Source of the DNA: an uncultured Campylobacter sp.
Lineage (GTDB): Bacteria; Campylobacterota; Campylobacteria; Campylobacterales; Campylobacteraceae
NCBI RefSeq assembly: GCF_938045405.1
Contig: NZ_CALIMW010000194.1
Location: 1-22,678 of the forward strand
Length of the DNA: 22,678 bases
Reading direction: 5' to 3'
This document shows, piece by piece, positions 15,724-22,678 of the stretch; position 1 is the first letter of the stretch, and each line of letters opens with the position of its first letter. The notes beneath the pieces were generated by a model. That model was not told where the DNA came from. It made no database searches and was given only the letters and a program-made list of their open reading frames with translations. The position numbers were made by a program, and so were the translations under genes.

Positions 15724-17886
15724 ATGAAATTTATTAAAATTTTACTTTTATCCGCGATCTTTAGCTCGCGGATATTTGCGTGCGCTCTGTGCGCCCTATA
15801 CACGCCTACTGCGCACGTTAGCATTACCCCTGTCGCACAAGACGGCAAGATCGTGAGCCTGCATTTTTCGTGGCTTTTCTCTCAAAATTTTACCGACGTT
15901 ATAATGCAGACCTACGATATAAATTCCAATGCCAAGCTTGAAAATAGCGAGCTTGCCGAGATAACTAAGGCGATGACCGATTATCTAACCCCTAAAAACT
16001 ACCTTTGCGAGGCGGAATTCTACGATCAAGCGCCAAAAAACGCAAAGCCCGCGCTTAGCAACCTCGTAGGCACGCAGATCAAGGGAAATTTTAAAAACGC
16101 AATAAGCCTCGTCAAAAAGGGCAGACTCGTGTTTGAGTTCGATCAAAAGGTCGGCTTCGAACTGCGAAACAACCGCGTTCTTAAAATTTCCATTAACGAC
16201 GATCAGGGATTTTTCAATTTCAAAATGCTTGACGACAAGCCCATTAATCTGGGCGAGGGCTTTGTAGCGAAGCCTAATTCAAATTTAGCCACCACTTTTA
16301 TAGAATTTAGCGGCGAAAAACCAAAGATCGCAGATAAAAAGCCGCCAATTTCAGGCGCGCCGAACTCCGATTTAACGCAGAGCGAACTTACATCTAGCGA
16401 GCAGAGCCTTGCGGGCTCAGAGGATAAACTTGCGCAAGGCGGGCAAGGAAAACCTAATGCCAGCTCGGCGCGCAGATCAAACCAAAGATCGGTTGGTGAT
16501 ATCGTTTCGGAGGCTGCAGTAGAGGCGCAAAAAAATATCGCCGCTTCGGATGCTCTCGCGCAGATTAATAAAGCCGCTAAAAAGGATGCGCAGGAAAAAG
16601 GTGGTTCCGCAAATTCTGCGGCGCCTGCAGATAAAGGCGCGGGCGAAAATTTTGCTGCGATCCGAGATAACTCTTTAAATTCCGCGCATTCTACGCAAAA
16701 TCTAGCGACGCCGCCCGAGGAGAGTTCTTTAAATTTAGCGCAAAATAACGCGAGCAAAAACGGCGCCACATCCGACAGCGACGAGATTTCAAGCGAGCAG
16801 CACAAAGAGGTCTCGCTGGGATTTGTCGCGCAAAAGACGATGGATTTTATGAAAAGCCTCAAAACGGCGTTTCGCGCAAGCAGCGAGCATGCAAGCGCAA
16901 GCACCATCCTATGGGTCTTGGCGCTTTCTTTCATATACGGCTTTTTCCACGCGGCAGGCCCAGGGCACGCGAAGCTGCTAACGGCGAGCTATTTCTTAGC
17001 CCATGGCGGCAGCTACATCAAAGCTTTCGGATTTGCCCTTAAAATCGGGCTTCTACACGTCCTAGGAGCGCTCGTTTTGGTAAGCGCGAGCATGTTCGTG
17101 CTGCAAAATGTCGCAGGGCTCGTCTCTGCAAACTCCGCCTCGATCACAACGAAAATTTCAGCGCTTCTGATCATCGTCATAACGGCGCTCATCATCTACG
17201 ACAAAGCTCGCCGCGTAAGATCGGGCGCCCACCACGATGCGGGCTGCTCCTGCGCCGCTTGCGCTTCCGCCGCAAACACTGCAGAGACGGGCGCCGGATT
17301 AAAAAATACGGCATTTGCAAACGCCGGTAATTCCGCTCACGTAGCGTCAAAGAGCTATAAATTTTCTAAATTTAATATCCAAAGCGGCGAATCCGCGCAG
17401 TATTTGGATGCCAAAAATTTAGGCGCCGCAACGGCAGAGCTAAATTTGGATTCAAATTTAGCCGCAAATTTAGAGGAAAACTCGTCTAGCCAAAACGAGC
17501 AAAAACAGGCTTTAAATTCTGCAAATTTAAAAAACCAAACCTCATCTCGCTCGCTGCGAAATGGCGCGAGTGGCGGCGGCGAGAAAGGGCGAGAGTGGCT
17601 TATCGCGCTTGCAGCGGCGCTCGTGCCCTGCCCCGGTACGATCCTTATTTTCGTGCTTGCCTTCAGCCTCGGAAGCTTCGCGCTTAGCGTCGCAAGTGCG
17701 CTTTTCATCGGTTTTGGAATGAGCGTCGTAATATTTTTAGCCGCGCTTTTTGGCGCGAAGGCAAACGAGCTTAGCTCAAAGCGGCTCGTAAGTTTGAAGC
17801 TTTACGTCGAATTTTTGGGGCTTTTCGTGATGTTCGGGCTCGGGATTTTTATGTATTTCCTCTCAGACAGCCTCAGGGTGCTGTGA
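15724..17886 (+). CDS. ZevA-ZevB-like fusion: DUF1007 domain joined to a NicO/RcnA-type metal transporter
   Basis: This 720-residue protein starts with a signal-like helix (1-17), then a DUF1007 domain (about 18-197; HFSWLFSQNFTDVIMQTYD, EF-hand-like DINSNAKLENSEL). A low-complexity linker rich in Ala, Ser, Asn and Glu (about 198-358) leads to a six-helix NicO/RcnA-type transporter: HAAGPGHAK (H409, H415) in the first helix and VPCPGT (634-639) in the fourth. The loop between helices 3 and 4 (about 496-625) holds HH and CSCAAC (C508, C510, C513). In Haemophilus influenzae separate zevA and zevB genes of these two families are needed for growth at low zinc. Here they are fused and follow znuA by 3 bases. 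ATG 15724 is preferred; an in-frame TTG sits just before it. Transport direction is not proven. Confidence 0.85.
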   Translation: MKFIKILLLSAIFSSRIFACALCALYTPTAHVSITPVAQDGKIVSLHFSWLFSQNFTDVIMQTYDINSNAKLENSELAEITKAMTDYLTPKNYLCEAEFYDQAPKNAKPALSNLVGTQIKGNFKNAISLVKKGRLVFEFDQKVGFELRNNRVLKISINDDQGFFNFKMLDDKPINLGEGFVAKPNSNLATTFIEFSGEKPKIADKKPPISGAPNSDLTQSELTSSEQSLAGSEDKLAQGGQGKPNASSARRSNQRSVGDIVSEAAVEAQKNIAASDALAQINKAAKKDAQEKGGSANSAAPADKGAGENFAAIRDNSLNSAHSTQNLATPPEESSLNLAQNNASKNGATSDSDEISSEQHKEVSLGFVAQKTMDFMKSLKTAFRASSEHASASTILWVLALSFIYGFFHAAGPGHAKLLTASYFLAHGGSYIKAFGFALKIGLLHVLGALVLVSASMFVLQNVAGLVSANSASITTKISALLIIVITALIIYDKARRVRSGAHHDAGCSCAACASAANTAETGAGLKNTAFANAGNSAHVASKSYKFSKFNIQSGESAQYLDAKNLGAATAELNLDSNLAANLEENSSSQNEQKQALNSANLKNQTSSRSLRNGASGGGEKGREWLIALAAALVPCPGTILIFVLAFSLGSFALSVASALFIGFGMSVVIFLAALFGAKANELSSKRLVSLKLYVEFLGLFVMFGLGIFMYFLSDSLRVL

Positions 17887-18056
17887 TCGCAAAATTTAAA
17901 CGCAAATTTACAAAGGCAGCTCGCGTGAAATATAAGTTTACGCAATGCGTTAAATTTTAAATCCGGTGCGAATTGTTTTCAGAATAGTAAGATTTTAAAA
18001 TTTGCGCCGCACGGACTGCATAAATTAAGCTCCGATCTCGACCATTCAATTATGCG

Positions 18057-18083
18057 GCGGAATTCGCTCTTTATGAATTCCGC
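18057..18083. promoter_or_regulatory. Perfect inverted repeat at the DUF3137 gene promoter
   Basis: GCGGAATTC (18057-18065) and GAATTCCGC (18075-18083) form a perfect 9-bp inverted repeat with a 9-base spacer. It ends 10 bases before the probable -10 TACAAT (18094-18099) and so covers the -35 position. It could be an operator or, less likely, the terminator of the upstream operon. Confidence 0.4.
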
Positions 18084-18093
18084 TAAATTTCGC

Positions 18094-18099
18094 TACAAT
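18094..18099 (+). promoter_or_regulatory. -10 element of the DUF3137 gene promoter
   Basis: TACAAT in TTTCGCTACAAT lies 28 bases before the start codon at 18128, matching the TTTCGCTANAAT pattern before rpmB and the GntP-family gene. Confidence 0.5.
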
Positions 18100-18127
18100 A
18101 CGGGCGAAATTTTTATCAAGGATAGAT

Positions 18128-19078
18128 ATGTCGCCTTCTTTGCAAGATGCTATTTCGCAAACTTTAACCGAACAAAAAGCGTGCGCTAGAGCTTTTAATA
18201 GATATTACTACCTCTGCATAGCCGCCTTTCTTGCGATCCTGTTCGTAGCAATGTATCTAGACGGCGTCAAAGCAGATACTTCTTTGATAAAAATTGCCGA
18301 AATTTTAGGTACCTTAATTTTTCTTCAGATCTTTTGGATATTTCTTCTTCATTGTGCCGGTCAAGAAACTGAAGCGGAAATTCGCTACTACAAATTTTAT
18401 AAAGAGATATTCGTCCGCGCCGTAATAAAAGATATAGATGCCGGTTTAAAATACGATCCATATACCGGCATGCAAGAAGAGGAATTTCAAAAATTTAGAA
18501 TTTATAGGAAATCTAGGATCAAAAGCGAGGATCGGATTGCGGGCGCGCACTGCGGGATTAAATTTAGCCTCAGCGAGGTACATAGTAATGGTAGGTTTTA
18601 CATGAAAACGGATAATCCGCTCATAGCGGCGATTATGTTGATCAAAATATTCTACGATAACTATATGGACTTTGACGGCAACGTACTGATCTGCGAGCTC
18701 GCGAAAAAAACCTCGGGCAAAACGATAGTGGTAAGCAGGGAGCTAAACGCCAAGATCTTCGGCGAAAAAGAGATGATGGACGATGTGGATTTTATGCGCG
18801 ATTTTCGCGTGTTTGCGGATGACAAAGTAGAAGCGCGCTATCTGCTAACGCCCGCGTTTATGGAGCGTCTGCGCGAAATAAATCGCGAAACGAGCGGCGA
18901 GTTCAGCTTGAGCACGGTATTTATGGATAAGCGCTTATATCTATTTTTAAACGGTGCGCCCGATCTTTTTGAAACTACGCTTTTTGATAGGCCCGCTAGC
19001 ATAGAGCTCGCGCGCGAATACCAAACGCAGATCCGCAAAATTTTAAGCTTAATCGAAACACTTAAACTCACAAATTAG
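18128..19078 (+). CDS. DUF3137-family membrane protein
   Basis: The 316-residue protein has two membrane helices near the N-terminus (about 27-44 and 54-75) and a cytoplasmic C-terminal region. The latter shows the DUF3137 pattern: EDRIAGAHCGIKFSLSEVHS, GKTIVVSRELN, DFRVFADDKVEARYLLTPAFMERL and DKRLYLFLNG. The family is common in Campylobacter and other bacteria; its function is unknown. ATG 18128 follows AAGGA. The gene stands alone, with a promoter and an inverted repeat directly upstream and a spacer downstream facing the convergent serA gene. Confidence 0.85.
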   Translation: MSPSLQDAISQTLTEQKACARAFNRYYYLCIAAFLAILFVAMYLDGVKADTSLIKIAEILGTLIFLQIFWIFLLHCAGQETEAEIRYYKFYKEIFVRAVIKDIDAGLKYDPYTGMQEEEFQKFRIYRKSRIKSEDRIAGAHCGIKFSLSEVHSNGRFYMKTDNPLIAAIMLIKIFYDNYMDFDGNVLICELAKKTSGKTIVVSRELNAKIFGEKEMMDDVDFMRDFRVFADDKVEARYLLTPAFMERLREINRETSGEFSLSTVFMDKRLYLFLNGAPDLFETTLFDRPASIELAREYQTQIRKILSLIETLKLTN

Positions 19079-19610
19079 CAGGGCGCATTACGGCTGAAAT
19101 TTTGCATCGACTAAATTTACGCCGGGCGGAATTTTTCGGCGAAGCATAATTTCGGCAAAACGTAAAATTTAATCAGCGGCGCAATCGCTCGGCGGTTGCC
19201 CGAAATTTAAACGGGCGATACGATTAGAGATGAAAGTGCCTGTCGCGCATAAATTTGAAACAAAAGCGCCCGCGTCTCGTAAAAATAAAATTTTACCGCG
19301 CCTTGTATCGCGACACAGTGCTTTGAGTGCCGAACTCGCATAGCGGCAGAATTTAATCGGCGGCGCCCGCGATGATGAAATTTAAAAGCAGATCCGCAAG
19401 GACGAAATTTAAAATTTAAAAGCAAGCCCGCGGCGAGAGTTAAATTTGACGCGTGCGCAGCGTTTTCACAAGCCGCGCGCCAAAACGTATCTGCCGAGCG
19501 CATGTCGCAACGTATCGCAAGCGCGGCTCTGCACACAGGAAGTAAATTTAAATTATTAAAGAATTCGGGAGAGGCAAAATTTAAAATTTCACCTCCTAAG
19601 CGGAAAAGGA
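19079..19610. other. Spacer between convergent DUF3137 and serA genes, with direct repeats
   Basis: No gene is supported. Two direct repeats are visible: a 17-base block, AATTTAATCRGCGGCGC, at 19166-19182 and 19350-19366 (one difference), and TTTAAAAGCA at 19381-19390 and 19415-19424. A short hairpin, GCCCG/CGGGC around AAATTTAAA near 19198-19216, could terminate transcription from either side. Open frames on both strands (19207-19536 minus, 19502-19702 plus) look random. Confidence 0.5.
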
Positions 19611-21188
19611 TTAAATCGCCGCGTAGCGCACCATTAGGCAGGTTTGAAGCGCCGCCAGCTTATCAAGCGTGCTTTTTTGCACTTCGGAATCGACCAAAAT
19701 GACCGCCAAAGCGTCCCCCTCCTCGCCTCTGCCTAGGCGGAAGTCCGCAATATTGATGTTTTCGTCGGCTAGGATCGTGCTTACGGATTTGATAACGCCC
19801 GGCACGTCGGTGTTTTTGAAGATTATCATCTTGCCCTTCGGCTTAAAATCGGTCTTAAATCCGCCGATATTTACGATACGCTCCTCGCTGCCGTCAAAGA
19901 CCGTGCCCGCGACGTTTGAGATCGCCTCGTCGGTCATGATTTTTACTGCGATCTCGCTTTTATAGACGCTATTTGCAAGCTCGCCAAAGCTCGTCTCGAT
20001 CCCCTTTTCATCCGCAAGAAATTTAGCGTTGACGTAATTTAGCGAGTCGCCCAAAGAATCGTGCAGTGCGCCTACGATTGCAAAAACGAGCATCGATTTT
20101 AGATACTGCACCACCTCGCCGCTGCCCTCGATGCGAATCGATTTGATCGGGCCTTTATTGATCTGCGCCGCAAGATAGGCCATTTTCGAGACCAAATTTA
20201 TATACGGCTCAATACCGCGCGGCAGATCCTCGAGCTTAAGCGGCAAATTTAAAGCGTTTGGATAGTTTAAGCCGCGCGCGGCGCTGATCGCCTGCTCTGC
20301 GGCTTCCCGGGCGATATTGCTTTGCGATTCGAGAGTATTTGCTCCAAGATGCGGAGTCGCGCTTAAATTTTCGATATCTAAAAGCTCATGATCGATCGCA
20401 GGCTCTTTGTCGAAAACGTCGATGCCAAGATACGCAATCTTGCCGCTGCGTAGATTGTTTGCGAGCGCTTTTTCATTATACAGCCCGCCTCTAGCGCAGT
20501 TTATTAGGCGTACGCCGTCTTTCATCTTTGCTATTTGCGGCTCGCCTACCATATTTATCGTCTCTTGATTTTTCGGCGTATGGATCGTGATGAAGTCGCA
20601 AGATAAAATTTCGTCAAAATTTTTCGTATATTTTACCCCGAGCTTCGTGGCCTTCTCAGGCTCGATATATGGGTCGTAGGCGATGACGTTCATCCCAAAC
20701 GCAAGCGCGCGAACCCCCACGCGCGAACCGATATTTCCAAAGCCGATGATGCCGAGGCTCTTTTTATAAAGCTCGGTGCCGTACCATTTCTCGCGCTTCC
20801 AAATTCTATTAATTTTTAGATCGTTGCAGGAATTTACATATTTGCGCGCCGCATTTAGCAGATGGCACATGGTCATTTCGACCGCGGCGATGGTGTTTGC
20901 CGTAGGTACGTTCATCAAAATAATGCCGCGCTTGGAGCAGCCGTCGATGTCGCAGTTATCTACGCCCACGCCCGCGCGCACGATCGCTTTTAGCTTGGTG
21001 CCTGCGCCAAGAAATTTCTCATCCACCGCCGTAGAGCTTCTGGTAATCGCGACGTCAGCATCGCCTAAAATTCCATAAAGCTCGTTCTTGGGCACGCTCG
21101 TGGCGTCGATTACTTTAACGTCCGATTCCTGCTTAAGCAGATCAAAACCGATTTTGTGGATTGCGTCGCAGACTATGATAGTTTTCAT
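19611..21188 (-). CDS. serA: D-3-phosphoglycerate dehydrogenase with ASB and ACT domains
   Basis: The 525-residue protein is the long, type 1 form of SerA. It shows the Rossmann motif GFGNIG (149-154) and the catalytic triad R233 (NCARGG), E262 (DKEPA) and H280 (TPHLGANT). An intervening allosteric substrate-binding domain (about 320-440) and a C-terminal ACT domain (about 451-525; NTDVPGVIKSVSTILADENINI) follow, and the latter usually mediates serine feedback. It oxidises 3-phosphoglycerate to 3-phosphohydroxypyruvate, the first step of serine synthesis. I use ATG 21188, preceded by AAAAGG; the longer frame to 21218 would add 10 residues without family similarity. It lies 54 bases behind rpsA with a hairpin between. 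Confidence 0.96.
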   Translation of the reverse strand: MKTIIVCDAIHKIGFDLLKQESDVKVIDATSVPKNELYGILGDADVAITRSSTAVDEKFLGAGTKLKAIVRAGVGVDNCDIDGCSKRGIILMNVPTANTIAAVEMTMCHLLNAARKYVNSCNDLKINRIWKREKWYGTELYKKSLGIIGFGNIGSRVGVRALAFGMNVIAYDPYIEPEKATKLGVKYTKNFDEILSCDFITIHTPKNQETINMVGEPQIAKMKDGVRLINCARGGLYNEKALANNLRSGKIAYLGIDVFDKEPAIDHELLDIENLSATPHLGANTLESQSNIAREAAEQAISAARGLNYPNALNLPLKLEDLPRGIEPYINLVSKMAYLAAQINKGPIKSIRIEGSGEVVQYLKSMLVFAIVGALHDSLGDSLNYVNAKFLADEKGIETSFGELANSVYKSEIAVKIMTDEAISNVAGTVFDGSEERIVNIGGFKTDFKPKGKMIIFKNTDVPGVIKSVSTILADENINIADFRLGRGEEGDALAVILVDSEVQKSTLDKLAALQTCLMVRYAAI

Positions 21189-21212
21189 TAAATTTAACCT
21201 TTTGAAGTAGGT

Positions 21213-21236
21213 CCGCAAGGCGGGGATGCCTTGCGG
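21213..21236 (-). promoter_or_regulatory. Hairpin between rpsA and serA
   Basis: CCGCAAGGC and GCCTTGCGG form a perfect 9-bp stem around a 6-base loop. It begins just after the rpsA stop and ends about 25 bases before the serA start. There is no T-run after it in the direction of transcription, so it fits an mRNA processing or stability element, or a partial terminator that lowers serA relative to rpsA. Confidence 0.5.
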
Positions 21237-21242
21237 GAGGAA

Positions 21243-22678
21243 TTATTTATTTAGTTGATCTTTGATTAGATCCCCTAGGCTTTGCTTCTCGTCGTCGTTG
21301 CTATTGATCTCGTTTAGTGCCTCGCGTTCCTTCTGATGAGCCAGCCTGCGCACGCTTAGGCGGATTCTATTTTTCTTCTCGTCGATGAAAGCGATCGCAG
21401 CCTCGATCTCGTCGCCCACTTTTAGGCTATCTACGCTTACGTTGCCAAGATCTTCCTTGCGGATAAGCGCGTCGATACCGCCTCCAAGCTCGACAAAAAT
21501 TCCGAACTCTTTGATATCGCGGATCTTGCCTTTTACGACATCGCCTTGATTGTGGCTCTTGGCAAATTCACTAATCGGGCTATCGCCGAGCTCTTTGTGG
21601 TTTAGAGAAATTTTTTGAGTATCTTTGTCGATCTTAATGATCTTAACCTCGATCTCGTCGCCTACTTTGAATAAATTTTTGCACTTCTCGCCGCGATCCC
21701 ATGAAGCGTCTTCATTATGCAAAAGTCCCTCTACGCCATCGATCCTCACAAACGCGCCGAAATTTGTAATCGTAGTAACGCTGCCTTTTAGCACGTCGCC
21801 TACTTTATGCTTAGCAACGAACTCATCAAACGGCTTAGTGAGTAAATTTTTAAGGCTCACGCGCAGCCTGCGCTCGCTAGGGTTGATCTCTACGACCTCG
21901 ACGTCGAGCTCCTCGCCCTCGCTGATGAAATCTTTCGGATTTTTGATATTTTTATCCCACGAAATTTCGCTGATATGCAAAAAGCCCTCGATGTCGTTGC
22001 CAAGATCGACAAACGCGCCGTAAGGCTCGATATTGCTTACTTTTACGCGGATAGTATCGCCCACTTCCAGGCTATCTTTGATCTCGTTCCAAGGATCGGG
22101 CATCGCCTCTTTGATCGAAAGAGAGAGGTGTTTTTTATCGTTGTCGTATTTGATAACTTTAACTGGAACCTTATCGCCCTCTTTGTAGAGCGAGCTTGGA
22201 TTTACCGGGCCTTTGTATGAAATTTCGCTGTAGTGTACGAGTCCGTCCACGCCGCCTACGTCTACGAACATACCGTAGGTGGTTATCTTTTTGACGACGC
22301 CCTCGATGATGCCCTCGGTAGCGACTACCTTTTCGATCGCTTCTTTACTTGCTTTGCGATCCTCATCAAGCAGTTTCTTGCGCGATACGACGACGCTTTG
22401 CTCATCTCTATCCACTTTGATGATCTTTACTTTGAAATTTTTGCCGATGGCGCCGTTTGGGTTTTTAAGCGCGCTTTGCGAGCGAGGCATAAAAAATTCC
22501 ACCTCGTCTGCGTTGGCGCAAACGTAGCCGCCCTTATTAAACGATAGAATTTTAACATCATAGATATTTTCCGCGTTTTCATCATAAGAGTCGATGAACG
22601 CCTTTACTTTTTCCTTCTTTAGAGCCTTTTTATACGATACGACCGGGCGACCGCCTCTGCTTCCGATAATAGCGACTT
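21243..22678 (-). CDS. rpsA: 30S ribosomal protein S1, start beyond the window
   Basis: The minus-strand frame is open to the right edge and gives 477 residues ending LGDLIKDQLNK; the N-terminal part lies outside the window. Four complete S1 RNA-binding repeats are visible, each starting with a GxxxxGxV-type strand and an FGxFV core: TTYGMFVDV, EPYGAFVDL, TNFGAFVRI and KEFGIFVEL. A fifth, degenerate one lies upstream around FNKGGYVCANADEVEFFMP. S1 binds mRNA on the small subunit and helps start translation. The count fits the six-repeat S1 of epsilonproteobacteria with the first repeat missing here. The ATG at 22490 or other internal Met codons are not starts. Confidence 0.95.
   Translation of the reverse strand, partial: VAIIGSRGGRPVVSYKKALKKEKVKAFIDSYDENAENIYDVKILSFNKGGYVCANADEVEFFMPRSQSALKNPNGAIGKNFKVKIIKVDRDEQSVVVSRKKLLDEDRKASKEAIEKVVATEGIIEGVVKKITTYGMFVDVGGVDGLVHYSEISYKGPVNPSSLYKEGDKVPVKVIKYDNDKKHLSLSIKEAMPDPWNEIKDSLEVGDTIRVKVSNIEPYGAFVDLGNDIEGFLHISEISWDKNIKNPKDFISEGEELDVEVVEINPSERRLRVSLKNLLTKPFDEFVAKHKVGDVLKGSVTTITNFGAFVRIDGVEGLLHNEDASWDRGEKCKNLFKVGDEIEVKIIKIDKDTQKISLNHKELGDSPISEFAKSHNQGDVVKGKIRDIKEFGIFVELGGGIDALIRKEDLGNVSVDSLKVGDEIEAAIAFIDEKKNRIRLSVRRLAHQKEREALNEINSNDDEKQSLGDLIKDQLNK

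Noticed and set aside
16203..16934. 243-codon minus-strand open frame inside the zinc transporter gene
   Set aside because: It is the antisense of the low-complexity linker; its Ser/Ala/Cys/Phe-rich translation mirrors the Ala/Ser/Asn/Glu codons of the real gene.
19207..19702. Open frames on both strands beside the serA end
   Set aside because: The minus frame has no motif or ribosome site; the plus frame runs antisense into serA.
1..22678. tRNA, rRNA, insertion sequence, prophage or toxin-antitoxin genes
   Set aside because: I looked for cloverleaf-type TTCRA arms, transposase motifs, terminal inverted repeats and typical toxin or antitoxin pairs by eye and found none that hold up.

Overview
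The window looks like chromosomal DNA of a Campylobacter-type epsilonproteobacterium (Campylobacterota), probably one of the higher-GC oral species such as the C. gracilis / concisus / curvus group. The reasons are the protein families, the gene pairs rpmB/rpe/dnaQ and rpsA-serA (which as I recall are also neighbours in C. jejuni), an L28-K+ channel pair like that of Helicobacter, and an extreme abundance of AAATTT-type words in a moderately GC-rich background. No database search was possible, so the species is inference.

Layout, left to right. 1-2300: the 3' part of a GyrI-like small-molecule-binding protein, an EamA-family (DMT) permease and a shortened Sua5/YrdC-like protein. 2300-6400: a GntP-family organic-acid permease and a type 1 glycerate kinase, separated and preceded by repeat-rich spacers. 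6409-8270: a gene-poor stretch of about 1.9 kb. 8271-9740 (minus): dnaQ-like exonuclease and rpe, divergent from rpmB (L28), which leads into a potassium-channel gene that overlaps argJ. 12658-12888: a small YdcH/DUF465 coiled-coil protein. 12889-13751: another gene-poor stretch. 13752-14680 (minus): an unknown protein and a Fur-family regulator, divergent from a zinc locus, znuA plus a single long gene fusing a DUF1007 (ZevA-like) domain to a NicO/RcnA-type (ZevB-like) transporter. 18128-19078: a DUF3137 membrane protein. 19611-22678 (minus): rpsA (5' end cut by the window) followed by serA.

How the genes work together. The clearest functional unit is metal handling: a Fur-family (probably Zur-type) repressor, a divergent promoter region with a palindrome next to a further half-site, a zinc-binding protein with a 20-histidine loop, and a ZevA-ZevB fusion, with no ABC permease or ATPase alongside. 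The permease and glycerate kinase could form a glycerate uptake and phosphorylation route feeding 2-phosphoglycerate into lower glycolysis, although a strong hairpin separates them. serA and argJ are biosynthetic genes; rpsA, rpmB, rpe and dnaQ are housekeeping genes.

The most unusual features are the zinc locus, the potassium channel with a non-standard filter and no recognisable Rossmann glycine motif, and the spacers. The spacers hold degenerate tandem arrays (period about 59 bp at 5003-5238 and about 19 bp at 2359-2490) built around RAATTY words, the same degenerate site known as a methylation-dependent DNA-uptake mark in C. jejuni.
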